This document shows positions 23,078 to 41,700 of a DNA stretch of 64,000 nt, one piece after another (within the stretch, counting starts at the first letter, position 1; the number at the start of each line of letters is the position of its first letter). The stretch covers positions 10,186,594 through 10,250,593 of the forward strand of contig NC_036453.1 of NCBI RefSeq assembly GCF_002775205.1, written 5' to 3'. The notes under the pieces were generated by a model. That model saw only the letters and a program-made list of their open reading frames with translations, was not told the DNA's origin and searched no databases. Made by a program: the position numbers and the translations under genes. Source of the DNA: Xiphophorus maculatus (taxonomy: Eukaryota > Chordata > Actinopteri > Cyprinodontiformes > Poeciliidae).

Positions 23078-25602
23078 TCAGTGTTTGTTGTTGGTCTCCT
23101 CCTGTCCCGACCCAGAGAGCCCGTTCTGTGGCTGGCTGGATCCAGATCCCAGGCCGTATAGCCGACCGCAGTACTTGGCGTCGTCGATGTGGTCTTCAAA
23201 GAAAAGCTGCAAAGACAAGAACAGCTTAAATTAAAAACAGGGCTGTGCTAAAGTTTTCAACTACCCTAATTCCTTTTTATTTTCCCTTTCAAAAAGTTCT
23301 GATATACAGATTCTGAGGGTTTTTCTCCCTGGACTTCAGCTGCTTTTCAACACAGTCCTTGAAAAATTAAGTTTTGCCAAGCATAACCAAAACTGAACAT
23401 GTTACAAGTTTAATAAGCAGGTAAATAAATATGACAGAAATCAGAAAAACAAGCAGAGAAGCAGCAAAACCTTCAAAAGAGTCCTGAGACAAAGTGAATA
23501 TTATTGAAAGTAACAGCAACTGGGGGTGGGGGGGGGGGTTCTACTTAAACTCCGATTTCAAAAAGGTACAAAATTGATATGATGCAATACTACTAATATG
23601 TGAGGCCATCCTAAAGTTTAAACATTTATTTGATAACTGCATTAACTGGTCAGAAACTCACAAATGAGACCAAACGAACACCCTTCAGTGTGGAAGTTGT
23701 TTCTGGGGTAAGAATACTACACGTTTCCACCATCTGTGAGGTGTGTGAAGGTAAATTTAGAGCAGCTTATTTACACAGCTGCTGAAGAAGAAACAATTGT
23801 TAGATAATAGGAATGCTGTAAAGAAAACAAAGGTTATCAGTTTTACTCTTTAGAGCTTTAAATGTTTGTTACAGGAAATGTTGGTAGCTTTTGGGGAATC
23901 TGATAATTGAGGTAAAGGTCCAATTACTCCAGGGAATTCAACCCGACACTCTTATTTACACAGTTGGTGAGGATAGTTGGGCTAATTTCTAGCTTGTTGA
24001 AAATGATAAAAATACTGTTTTACAGTATTTCTCCTTGCATCTGCTCCGAATACAAACAACAAAAATATTTTACACAAAACTCTGATCGTGCCATTAAACA
24101 CAAAACAACTCGGAATCTCAGGGCAAATTATTCTATTTTTGACCCTTTTCATTACTGCTTAGCATTTTTTGCAAAAAAAAAAAAATACAATTTTAATGTC
24201 TGGTTTTGGTGAAACATCAAATGCCATTAAAAGGAAAAAATAACTTGTTAAATGAACATTAAAGACAGAAAAGGGTTGACTCATACTTTTTACCATATCT
24301 GATTCAAGCTTATCTACCTCATTAATACTCACTGTACAGAACAATTTCAAAAATTTATAAAATACAGAGGACTACTTCAGTTGCATAACTTCCAAGGTTG
24401 AGGCTCAGTTTACCTCTTTCATCCTGAAGAAAGCCATCCCTGTGAGCAGTGAGTCGGATCCGGCCTGATGCTGCCGTCCGATCCTCTTCAGCTCCAGCTG
24501 ATCGGCTACTTCCTGCAGGCCTCCCTGCAGCACAAACACAGCAGGCGGGTCAATCCTGTCTCCTCCAGTGACCAAACTGGTTCAAATAAAAGATGTGGCT
24601 ACATTTCAGCAAACCTTGAGACTTTTGCAGCTCTTCATCAGGTACTTGACGTCGTAGATTGCAGGAAAAAACAAGTTGAGGATCTGAAAGAAGTCGTGCT
24701 CCTCCTCGGGAAGCCGAGCATCAGTCAGAAGCTTCACCAGATAGCCAAAGTCATAACCGCTGAAAAATCAAAGATGGGAATGTTCATCACAATACTTACG
24801 AATCACAGGGGATACATCTGCTAGGTTTAAAAAAATTTTTAAAAACAGCCAACCTGTGGAAGGAGAGCCACTTGACGTTTTCACAAAGCACCAGGCCGGA
24901 CGTCATGAGGAGCTCTGCAAAGTACAGCGTGTCGATTCCTTCTTCTTCGTGTTTTTTGAACTGGAGGCCGGAGTTCTGCAGCAGGTCGATGGAGTCCTGC
25001 GAATACATGTCTTCTCTGAGGAGAAGATCGACGTCACATTACACAAACAACACTAAATGTTCATCATCAAAAGATATTTTGTTCACCCTGAATCACCAGG
25101 GAAACGGTTTTAGACCTACGTGAGGTTGAATTTGAAGTTGAACTGCCACGTCGTCGTGCCCGGAGGATAAGTGCCGTCCTCGTTCATGAACGTGAGTCCG
25201 AGCTGGATGATCTTCAGGAGGTCCACGTTGCACCTCAGCAGCTGGTACTGGTAGTCCACCGTGCTGCGAAACTCTCCGATTGGCCGCACAACGACCCCAG
25301 GGAACTCTGTGTCCTGTGTGAGACGTAAACATCACTGATCTGTTAAAGTGACAAGAGTCAGCCACTTCGTCTAATCTCTCAAAGGAAAGGAAACAGGAGT
25401 AGTTCAGGTATGGTTTAGATTATTAACAGCTTAGGATGCATGTAAGTAAAATTTGTTTTGCTGAATCAACAGTCAAAACTCTCACCATGGCGACGTAGTT
25501 GTAGCTTTGGATAATCTGTCTGATCTTTTTCATCTCTTCTTCCACATTGCTCGCCCAGACTTCACAGATGATCTGACTGGAATCTGCAAGTGCAGCTGGC
25601 AT
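23078..25602 (-). CDS. cnot8: CCR4-NOT transcription complex subunit 8 (CAF1-type deadenylase)
   Basis: This is a DEDD-family 3'-5' exoribonuclease of the CCR4-NOT complex that shortens mRNA poly(A) tails. Coding exons on the minus strand are 25486-25602, 25120-25313, 24854-25015, 24615-24759, 24414-24524 and 23078-23206, joining in phase to 285 residues. The catalytic residues fall at the positions I recall for CNOT7/8: D40 and E42 in [12 protein letters not shown]161 in [13 protein letters not shown]225 and D230 in [13 protein letters not shown]. The start [16 protein letters not shown] is chosen by family similarity; an in-frame ATG eight codons upstream (25626) is possible but less likely. 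The exon continues as 5' UTR to about 25696, where an acceptor indicates at least one upstream non-coding exon. The C-terminal tail is shorter than in mammals. The CNOT7 paralogue is less likely, given the neighbouring genes and the MPAAL start. Confidence 0.95.
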
Positions 25603-26439
25603 GTTGGTGGGTGGGATGAGAAGCAAAACTCCCAGCAGTCCTGCGGCACTCAGTGGGAGGCAAAGAGCGAATCCGATACAGAAAAGAGGGACAATCCTGG
25701 AAGAAGAAGGAAAGGAAAATGTCAGCCAGTTTACCCCTTAATTAGCAGTGAACATGCACAAAAACCTGCAATACAAATTAAAACCTATCACATTCCAGTC
25801 TGTAAAAACACCCGAAAAACTCATCTTCTCTGATGCACCGGTATCAAGATTACAAACATATCCTTCAACGCACAAACGTGGAGATATAAAATAACGCCGT
25901 TTTATAACTATAACTGTTTCTATATTTGAAATAAACATAACGGGCTGGCATGCCCGATTCAAGAAATGGACAAAAAGGAGCAAAACATCAGACAAAGCTC
26001 ACATTAAACCTCCAGAAAGCCTGTAGAACTGTAGTTTGAGCTACTTTAAGAAAAATCTAGCTCCTCTGTAGGGAATAATAACTTATTATTAATGCACAAT
26101 AACTCTTTCCTTTAAAGCCTTTTACACTTTGACCCCATTTGCTACATGTGATCATTTTAGTTTTTTCATGCTTAATCATCATCAAAATGTAATCCCCAAC
26201 ATTTAGATTAAACAGGTAGATTAGCTGAGATAGAATATTAAGAATTTTTTCATCCCGTTGCCATGACAGCAGAAAGAGCAACCGTTAGCTTAGTTAGTTC
26301 AATTTCAACTAGAAAGCACCAAATACAAAGAAAAATGTTAACTACAAGGAGTATGCTTACACAACATTAATTAAATTCACTGTAAGCGACCAGTTTGAAA
26401 CAAAAACAAACGACGCAACGACGGGGACACTAGCATTTA

Positions 26440-26760
26440 GCTTAGCATCGAAGCTAACCTTCGACTGGAAGCGGCACAAAAACAAAGCGGAAATAAGAAG
26501 CGCTTCCCTGTTCCACTCCTCCGCGTGTTGTACTCGAGCTTTATTTGCCGTAAGGATGACACACTGACGTTGGGAAAATTATTAAAATGTAATTTTACCT
26601 GCTGTTTTCTTCAATCAAAACCTGTCTGCCTGGTTGGTGATGATGTTTTCTTATTCGTTTTCTTTTCGCCTCTTCGTCTTCAAAACGCACAGCAGCACCA
26701 CCTGCTGACAGGGAGTGATTGCGTGATGACGTGTATCTACTAGCCCCTCACGTACTCAAT
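26440..26760 (-). promoter_or_regulatory. Probable cnot8 promoter and non-coding first exon
   Basis: A minus-strand donor-like CGAAG|GTTAGC sits at about 26457. Upstream of it the sequence turns richer in CG dinucleotides (about 26400-26540), which suggests the cnot8 first non-coding exon and promoter. No TATA box was placed. The exact start site cannot be read from the sequence. Confidence 0.4.
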
Positions 26761-27601
26761 AGTTAAAATACGAGAACAAATCCAAGCCTTATTATACAGT
26801 AGCATACTGGTTTTTTTCTGATTTATTGTGATTGCTTGATATAATTGTTACCGTTTCTCATCTTTTCCCAGTGGCTACTGATATGTTTGTTCTTTTTAAA
26901 GAAAATGTTTTTTAAAATTACAAACAAAACTATAAAACACATACTGCTTCTGCATTTAACTATTTTAGTGATAAACCCAGTTTTAATATTTTTAAACCTG
27001 CATGTTGCTTTCATATATTGGACTGTATTTGAAACTGATAACGGCATTATGTTGTTTTATATTGTTTTCAGACATGACAGTCTAATTTCCTATCAGAAGC
27101 AAACATCTTGGCTGAAAGAAAATCATTCAAATTTTAAATCTGTCAGGGGTTTGAATATTTTTGGGCTTTAATGTATGTTGCTGGGATTATCTCACTTCAT
27201 TTATTCCATATTGACAATATATCTGTTCAGTAAAGAAAAAAGAATCCATTGTCATTCCATTTACCTTTTTATTTAGTTGAGACTGAAGCAAGATAACACT
27301 TCTGATCTATTTCCACATAATATTTTTGAAAATAAAGAGTTCTTTGAGACCGTTTTGATCTGTGTGCTGTTAAAGTAGAAAGCACAAGGATGTTTATATT
27401 TCCTTTTTGTTTTCTTAGATCAGAGCTGGCGGATCCAAATATTCCAGGTCAGGACCTCAGTAAGTCAATTTACTGTACGGAACATGTAAAACAACAACAA
27501 CAAAAAATAACACTGAGTGACAGAGAGCTGTTTATAAAAGTGTTGAGACATCGTGTCAGTCTTCTGATGGTGTCAGTTCCCAAAATAGCAGAGATCAGAG
27601 A
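26761..27601. other. AT-rich intergenic stretch between cnot8 and fam114a2
   Basis: No gene was supported. The stretch will include the fam114a2 3' UTR. On the minus strand AATAAA candidates occur near 27266-27272. Confidence 0.5.
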
Positions 27602-32719
<5,118 letters not shown>

Positions 32720-32734
32720 CTCAGCACAACATGT

Positions 32735-33960
32735 CTGCAGAAAATAACCGACAGCATTAAGATTGAAGGATTTTTTTTTTAAATGTGCCATTTGGGGCTA
32801 TGAACATTAACAGTCAGCCTAACAACAAAACTAAAGAAGCCTTTGACTGAAGGCTGCTGCTATATGACATGCTAACAGCTCAATTTCTGAGCAGCAGAGA
32901 TGACACAATGACTTGTTGGGAATGGGAAGCACCGTTAATCCAAATAATTTGCTTTTCCGGCTTCTTTGTAAATCTTTTTTTCTGGCCTTAAGGCACAGAC
33001 AGAGACGTTGGAGATATGATCGATGGAACAGATTGTTCAGCTCTTTGGTCCTGATCTACAGGTAATATTTGAGCTTTCGAGATGCTAATTAGTTGCTTCC
33101 ACTTGTAAAAACCATACTTTGTTGCCACAGTTACGCACCATACACATGTATCTTTCATTTATGTGACCAGCTGTGTTGGACCAGAGACCAGACTAAAAGT
33201 AGCCGGACACCAGCATTGTTTGATATTCATGCTTTAGGATATTATGGACTTGAACCTCTGGTTTCCCCACAGACTCTGACAATTAGCACTGGGTGTTAAT
33301 GTGGGTTTCAAATCTGCTATTACTGTTGATGTTGTCAAAGATTTATCACGTAAAAGGTTTCTGCTAAAACAGTAAATTGAACTAAACATTAACGTTTATC
33401 CTCAGCCAATTTAACAAGAGTCATGAAACCAACCAGAAATAAGACAAATCAGCGTTTTTACAATAAACGAACCTTTTCTGATCTCAGTCTTGATGCTAGT
33501 AGCTAACGTTTTCCTCCAATCTGCTTGTTGTTTCCTTCCCAAAAGTAATTAGAAGAATTTTCCGTTTTAATTACAGTTTAAAATTCCCAATCCAGGTCTT
33601 AAATTTATGTTAATTTTCCAGATTACAGAAATAATTCAGGTTTCTTGTTGTTCTCCAGAAAGATTAGCCACGTCACATTTTGTTTTCAAAGGTTAGGTCT
33701 GTCAGCAGCTGGGGGAGGAGGGACTTCCGTCTGCTGCCTTCAAAATAAAAGCAGGCCTGGAAAACGAACATTGTTCAAATTTGTTGGAACATTGTTCCAA
33801 CAATGTGCTATTAATAAAATCCAATCAAATATTTTCACTTAACCAAATAACAATTGGTTAAGGTTAACAATATCACAATTGGTCTATGCATTTTTATAAA
33901 GGAAATGTTTTATTTATTTATTTATTTATTTATTTATTTTCTATCTTTTGTTTCGTTCTA
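32735..33960. other. Divergent intergenic region between fam114a2 and mfap3
   Basis: This region must contain the 5' non-coding exon and promoter of fam114a2 (minus). I could not place them. It also holds a fragment of the dispersed MITE family at 33165-33215, a perfect 23-bp palindrome at 33781-33803 (TTGTTGGAACA and its complement around one base) and an (ATTT)n run at about 33910-33940. Confidence 0.5.
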
Positions 33961-34146
33961 AAGTGTTTCACAGGTAAATATTAGGCCACGCCCACTTAAG
34001 CACCTTTTCCAGGAAGTTGTTGGAGTATACAGTGTGTGATCGATTTCAGCACTAAAAGGGATATATCTATGAATTAAGTTTCTGTCTTTTGGTCTAAAAT
34101 TAGCTTAAATCTGTTGAAGACACAGCGTGTAGTGACTTAGCAGCAG
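33961..34146 (+). promoter_or_regulatory. mfap3: Probable mfap3 promoter and non-coding first exon
   Basis: A good donor, TTAGCAGCAG|GTGAGTAG, ends a likely non-coding exon at 34146, and the coding exon's acceptor TTTTACAG lies at 34865-34872. A GGCCACGCCC box at about 33984-33993 resembles an Sp/KLF site. The transcription start is not determinable by eye. Confidence 0.45.
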
Positions 34147-34917
34147 GTGAGTAGTTTACATGGCACATGATTTTTTGAAATTCCTTCATAGTCTGAGTAG
34201 AATCAGTTCTGATCTAATCTGAAGGATAGTGACTTTTTTTTCCCCACAGATCGTCTGTTTCTTGAACTATTAAAACCAAGATTTATTCAAATATAAATCA
34301 AATTTTTATATGTTTTTAAAAAGATTTAACATAGTTTTGTGAGTTTTAATATTCTGACATATTGCCATCTAACTTTTCTGAGGTATTCAATGTGCTAATT
34401 GTTTCATAAAGGGTCAGTTTAATATCCTTTAGTTACAATTAATTTGTGTAAGTGTAATAGAAAACCAATATCTTCCTAGAGACAATATAATGATTAATAC
34501 CATTATACTTGAATTAGAAACATTGCTCAAAATGTAAATCTTTTTTATAAAAATATATAGTATACCATTCGAGTTAGATTAACTGAAATATGAATGTCAA
34601 TAATCCCTGTATTCATCATAATATTATGTACTGTAATCTATTTAATGAAGAGGATAAGAAAAACGAAATCAGGTACATCTTAGTCATCCTGTAAAGACTA
34701 AACAGGTGCATATTTGATTTTAGTTTAAATTCAACATTAGTGCTATGATACCAAGAGTTTGTAATATTAAAATTTAATGTACAAAAAAAAGATACTGACA
34801 AAATAAAAAAGAAAAATGGGTCAGTAGCTGGGTGCTCTTGTGTCACAGCCACCAACTCTACCTGTTTTACAGGATTTTCTGGTCTAGATGTGATGTCAGC
34901 CCGAAACTTCACTCAAC

Positions 34918-36352
<1,435 letters not shown>

Positions 36353-36987
36353 ACTCAGTGGGAATTCCAGCAAAGAACATTTTTACAGCCAGATAAATGA
36401 GGTTTTTGTCTTAGAAGATTGGCTTTCAACTTGAATGGAGCAATTTACGATTTATTTTTGATCTCATTCTTATTCCTGCAGCTCAAGTTCTCAAACATAA
36501 GCTAAAACTAACTTTAGACTTTTTTCCCTTGCTTTCAGACATTATTTAACTCACCATCAGATTTCCAATTTTTGGTTTATGTTTCTGCGATTTTAGATCA
36601 TTTCACTCATTCAAGGTTCTTTTATTCCTTCGTTTCCTTCTTTGTTCCCTTTGACAGGCTGGTCAGCCTCCACTGAGAAAATATTGTCTGGTAAAATCAT
36701 TATCTCTCCACTTCCATTGTTGTCACATCACTCATAGGTAATTGGTTTTATAGGACTTGACTGATATCACGCATGTATTGTTTGCCTGAAAAACATTTAA
36801 TTGCAAAGCTTGAAATGAAGATTTTAAATAAAGCGGCAAACGTTTAAATATAAAAGGAAGATTCTTACACAGTAAGATGGAATATTTACCATGGAAAATG
36901 TCATATTTGGTCTGAAAATTAAATTAATTAAATTATCTGATTATATGAGAAGAAGACTTTAATTTTATAATGAGGTTGTTTTGTATG

Positions 36988-37815
36988 TGTTGTACAGGGG
37001 AAAATATGATTGTGTTTTTATTTTTGTTGTGCTTTGCATGCTTGGGGTTTGTTTTTCTTTTTTTCCCGTTAACAATCCAAACGCACTAGACTGAAGGTGC
37101 TTGTCTAGGGAGGCGGAGCGCACTAATTGGCCGCCGATACAGGTGTCAGCAGAGGCTGATTAAAGCCAAAATAAAAGGAGCCTGAATGGAAGGAGGGAGA
37201 GGAACAAACAACCTGTTTTCCGTAGGCTACAGAAACCGACACGCTGCGGAGCGAGGGGAAGACGGAATCTGCACGTCAGGCGCAGAAGATCGGGAGCTAG
37301 ATAAACGGCCCAGTACAGAGGATTAGGGCAGAGGAGAACCTCTGCCCGCGCCTGTAAGTAGCGCTCTATTTTGATCAGAAAGTAGCCATTAGCAGGAAGT
37401 ACGTCTTCCGGCGGAGTTTTGGTGCGGGGATGCTGGCGCTTTCCTGCTCTTTCTTTTAGCTGGATCGGGCGGAAGAGGGGCGTTGCACGCCGAAGAGTGG
37501 AGCGGTGCTGGAGCATCGTCCCGTCAGCTGGGGATTGGCGACGGAGTGCGCTGCAGACGGATTACCTCCACCAGAAGCAACCTAAGAAGCGGAGCCCAGC
37601 CTGTGGCCTCGGATTGGTGACTTTTAGATAATTACTGAGCCCTGGATTTTATTGAGGACAAGAGGGCGGTTTTATGGTGCCACTATTCGTGACTTTTATT
37701 ATTATTTTTTGGTAATAAAATACCTTGCGCCTGGTCGCTTTGCCGTTTGGGTTTTTGAGTTGTTTGCTCTCCCTTGTACCAAGGACAGAGTGTGGGGCCA
37801 TATTGGCTGTCAACA
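36988..37815 (+). repeat. 5' LTR (828 bp)
   Basis: It begins TGTTGTACAG and ends GTCAACA. It contains a TATA-like AATAAAAGG at about 37170-37179, and AATAAA near 37714 that may end the R region. A donor-like CTGTAAGTAG occurs at about 37352-37361. Position by position it reads the same as the 3' LTR. Confidence 0.97.
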
Positions 37816-37821
37816 TTATTT

Positions 37822-37838
37822 TGGCGCTGTGAGCAGGG
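37822..37838 (+). other. Putative primer binding site
   Basis: Six bases after the 5' LTR the sequence TGGCGCTGTGAGCAGGG starts with TGG, the complement of a tRNA CCA end. The remaining 14 bases would pair with the tRNA 3' arm. I cannot assign the tRNA from memory. Confidence 0.55.
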
Positions 37839-37881
37839 TACAAGCAGGGAGCAACACTCTTCCCAAAAGTAAGAGCACAAC

Positions 37882-38766
37882 ATGATGATGCCAGTCTTCC
37901 CTGGTGCACCTTGGGTGCCCAAGTACAAAGGGATTGAAAGTGAACTAAAATATGAGGACTGGAAAGAACAAGTGCACGGACTTTTAAATGCTCAAGAATT
38001 AGTAGAGGCAAGAAAAGTGGACATTTTAATAGGGGCCTTAGCTGGGGAAGCGAAGCAACAGGTTAATGTTTTAGATGAGGGTGAGCGAGATCGGGTCCGT
38101 AAGATTTTTAATTATTTGGACTCATTGTATGGTGATAATACTCCGGTTGCTGTGTTAAGGTCACAATTTTTTGGTTGCATTCAGAAACCTGATGAATCTG
38201 TAAAGTCCTTTACTTTAAGGTTGAGAGAACTGTGCTGCAGGTTGAGGCAGCGCAGCCCTGATGATGCACCTACTGACGCAAACTTATTGGACCAGATGCT
38301 ACTTGGCCTGCGTGAAGGTCCCCTGTCCCACACACTCAGAGCCTATGTGCGACACAACCCTGGAGAGGATTTTGTCGCTGTTCATCGAGAGGCATTGCAG
38401 CTTGAAGAGGAGCATAATGGCTCACAAAGACTACAGAGTATGTGTTTTGTAGTAAGTGAGCCAACACATAACCGATTGTTGTCCGACTCTAACTGGAAAG
38501 AAGATTTTAAAAAAGAAATAATGCATGACGTTAAAGAACAAATGAAAGATTTGGCAAAAGAAGTAATTAATGAGATCAGGCCTCTTTTACAACAAAGTCA
38601 GAGGGATGTTGCTGCTTCAGGGGTGTCAAGACTACCACAAAGACGGCCTGGGTACTCCCGGGGCTGGACCAGAGATGGACAACCTATCTGTAGGCAGTGT
38701 AAGCGGGCGGGCCATATTGCCAGGTTTTGCCAAGCACCTGATGGGGAACAGCCAGCTTTAAACTAG
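37882..38766 (+). CDS. gag: Gag polyprotein of the Ty3/gypsy element
   Basis: A 294-residue structural protein that would form the retrotransposon capsid and bind its RNA. The N-terminal two thirds have the helical Ty3/PNMA-like capsid pattern, with KYEDWKEQVHGLL, LDSLYGD and the FTLRLRELCCRLR segment. The C-terminus carries one CCHC zinc knuckle, CRQCKRAGHIARFC (38689-38730), and a basic region before it. The ATG at 37882 is immediately followed by a second ATG. The stop TAG at 38764-38766 directly follows a TTTAAAC heptamer that would allow -1 slippage into pol. Confidence 0.9.
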   Translation: MMMPVFPGAPWVPKYKGIESELKYEDWKEQVHGLLNAQELVEARKVDILIGALAGEAKQQVNVLDEGERDRVRKIFNYLDSLYGDNTPVAVLRSQFFGCIQKPDESVKSFTLRLRELCCRLRQRSPDDAPTDANLLDQMLLGLREGPLSHTLRAYVRHNPGEDFVAVHREALQLEEEHNGSQRLQSMCFVVSEPTHNRLLSDSNWKEDFKKEIMHDVKEQMKDLAKEVINEIRPLLQQSQRDVAASGVSRLPQRRPGYSRGWTRDGQPICRQCKRAGHIARFCQAPDGEQPALN

Positions 38767-41700
38767 GTAACCCTACTGCCGAGGCCCAGGCAGTGGGGAC
38801 GGGTTGTATAACAAATGGCCAAGGGGCCACAGCACCATTCATTGGTAAATGTCCTACCATAGAGTTATCTATGGGTGGAGTGAGAATGACAGCTTTGTTG
38901 GATACTGGTTCTCAAGTCACACTGGTCCAACAACAAGTAATGGACTCTTATTTTCCTCAAATGAAAAGTGACAGATCTTTGGTGTTCACGTTAAAAGCTG
39001 CAAATGGCCTCACCATCCCATATTCTGGATATGCTATTATGGATTTTGAGGTCGAAGGGTTTAAAATACCTGAAAAAGGTGTTGTGATTGTAAAAGATGA
39101 CTGCTCCACCCACTCACTTATTGTGGGCATGAATGTTATTGGTGCTTGTTGGGACACTGTTTTTAAAAGTGGCACGTCAGCTTTCTCCCCTCAGAAGTGG
39201 AAGTCCTACCAGGTCTGGGAAGAGGCATTTACCATCTGCCAGAGGATTTCTGCTACTAAGATGGAAGGGGATTCCCTGGGGTACGTCCGACCTGCCTGTC
39301 GCCAAGGAATACAGGTACCCCCTAATTGTGAAACAATGATTTGGGGCCGTGCTCCTCAGAAGATGAGGTCCAGGAATGGGTTGGTGTTTATTGAGGCACT
39401 ACCTGGATCAGAACAATGGGGGGTGGCAAGAACTTTGTCAGTGGTTGATCGGGGTCGGCTTCCTGTCAGAGTCTGCAACCCTCACCCATATCCAATAAAA
39501 ATAGGGCCCTACGAGAAGTTGGGTCAACTGCATCAAGTGGAGGAGACTGAAATTCAGGGTACTGGCGACCTTAGTCTAACTGTGGGATCTGATGGGGTGG
39601 TCGAAGTTGGTGTAACAGAAGTTGTAGGGATGGAAGAAACAAACAGCTGTGAAGAGGTGAACAAACTCTTAACTTCTGTGGATTTACCCCCACAGCAGAA
39701 GGGGGAGCTCCAGGCCTTTCTGCAGAGGTGGAAAAAGGTGTTTTCTGTGGATGAAGAAGATGTTGGCAGAACAGACTTGGTCCAGCATAGCATACACACA
39801 GGTAACGCAGCACCTATTAAAGAGAGGCATCGACCTTTGCCTCCTTTAATGTACAAAGAGATGAAGACACTTCTGGCAGATATGCTGAATAAAGGAATTA
39901 TCTGTGAGAGCAAGAGCCCATGGGCTGCACCTATCGTTCTGGTGAGGAAGAAAGATGGGAGCTTGCGATTTTGTGTAGACTACAGGAAGCTTAATGCGGT
40001 CACTCATAAGGATGCTTTTCCCCTTCCTAGGATCGAGGAGACCTTGACATCTTTAACAAAGGCTGAATGGTTTTCAACACTGGATCTGGCCAGCGGCTAC
40101 TGGCAGGTGGAGATGGACCCTAAGGACCAAGAGAAGACTGCATTTACTACACCACTTGGACTCTTTGAGTTCGAACGCATGCCGTTTGGGCTCTGTAATG
40201 CCCCTGCCACGTTTCAGCGTTTGATGCAGCAATGCTTAAGTGGCGAACTTACAGACTCTGCCTTGGTCTATCTGGATGATATTATTATATACTCACCAGA
40301 TTTTTCCTCTCATTTGCAACACCTTGAAAATGTTTTTCAGAGACTTTGTCAGCATGGCCTGAAACTTAGATTGGACAAATGCAAGTTGTTTCAAACTCAG
40401 GTAAAGTTCCTTGGCCACCTTGTTGACAAGAATGGGGTGAGACCTGATCCTGAAAAAATTAGTGCTGTCAAGAGTTACCCTGTTCCAAATACCATTCGCC
40501 AGGTCAGAGCTTTTCTGGGCCTGGCTGGGTACTATAGGAGGTTTGTTCCTGGTTTTGCCAAAATGGCTCGCCCCTTGAACTCTTTGTTGATTGGGATACC
40601 CGCTAATAAGAGGTCAGAAATGAAGATTACTTGGACAGCCGATTGTCAGGAAGCATTTGAACAGTTAAAAACTGCACTTACACAAGCCCCTGTTCTCGCC
40701 TATGCTGACTTCTCTCTACCATTTGTCCTTTATACTGACGCAAGTAAACATGGGTTGGGTGCTATCCTAGCCCAGGTGCAAAATGGGAGAGAACATGTGA
40801 TTGCCTATGCTAGTCGGAGTTTGCATCCTGCTGAAAGGAACGATGCGAATTACAGCTCTTTCAAGCTGGAACTGTTAGCCTTAAAGTGGGCAATCACCGA
40901 AAAGTTTAAGGATTATCTGACAGGAGCCAAATTTACAGTCTTTACAGATAACAATCCAGTGGCACACCTTCAAACTGCCCACTTGGGGGCAACAGAACAA
41001 CGTTGGGTAGCGCAGTTAGCCTCCTTCGATTTTATCGTGAAATATCGGGCAGGGAAGGAAAACGTTAATGCTGATGCCTTGTCCCGATTTCCTGTAGGCC
41101 TGTCATCAGAGGACCAATTTGCCTATGTAACCAATGTAGCAGTTTCTCCAAATCCTTCGGAGCCTGGACTACAGACACAGGATTGGAAGACTGCTCAAGA
41201 GTTAGATGTGGACTTGAAAGCTGTGCAAAGGTATGTGAGGCAGGGGACTTTACCAGAAGCACAAACTAGAAAGGACTTGCCAGCCAGTACACGCAAAATT
41301 CTGAAACAGTGGGGGAAACTCGTACTCCGGGATGGTGTTGTGTGTCGAAAAGTAACAGACTGTAAAACTAATGCAACTTTTTTTCAAGTTGTATGCCCCA
41401 CAAGCAAGCGCAGGGAGGTGTGGGAGAAGTACCATCAAGCAACTGCCCATGCAGGAGGGGAGAGGACATTGTCCAGAATTCGTCAGTTCTTCTATTGGCC
41501 CAATATGGAGAAGGAGGTGCATCAGTTTCAGTTGGGCTGTGCTGCCTGTAGCTTGCAAAACAGGGCAGAGCCTAAGGCCCCACTGCACCCCATATCTGTG
41601 TCTTACCCCCTTGAGGTTATAGGCCTAGATTTTCTTTCTCTGGGTAGACCTACAGATAGGTACCAGAATATTTTGGTCATGACTGATTGGTTCACACGAT

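Noticed and set aside
25438-25626. Upstream in-frame ATG as the cnot8 start
   Set aside because: The family starts at MPAAL. The extra eight codons have no counterpart that I recall in other CNOT7/8 proteins.
37160-37516. Minus-strand open frame of 118 codons inside the LTR (also at 42842-43198)
   Set aside because: It is duplicated only because the LTR is duplicated. It runs against the element and has no recognisable domain, so it is a chance frame.
39554-39913. Minus-strand open frame of 119 codons inside pol
   Set aside because: It is antisense to the clearly coding pol frame and has no domain or promoter support.
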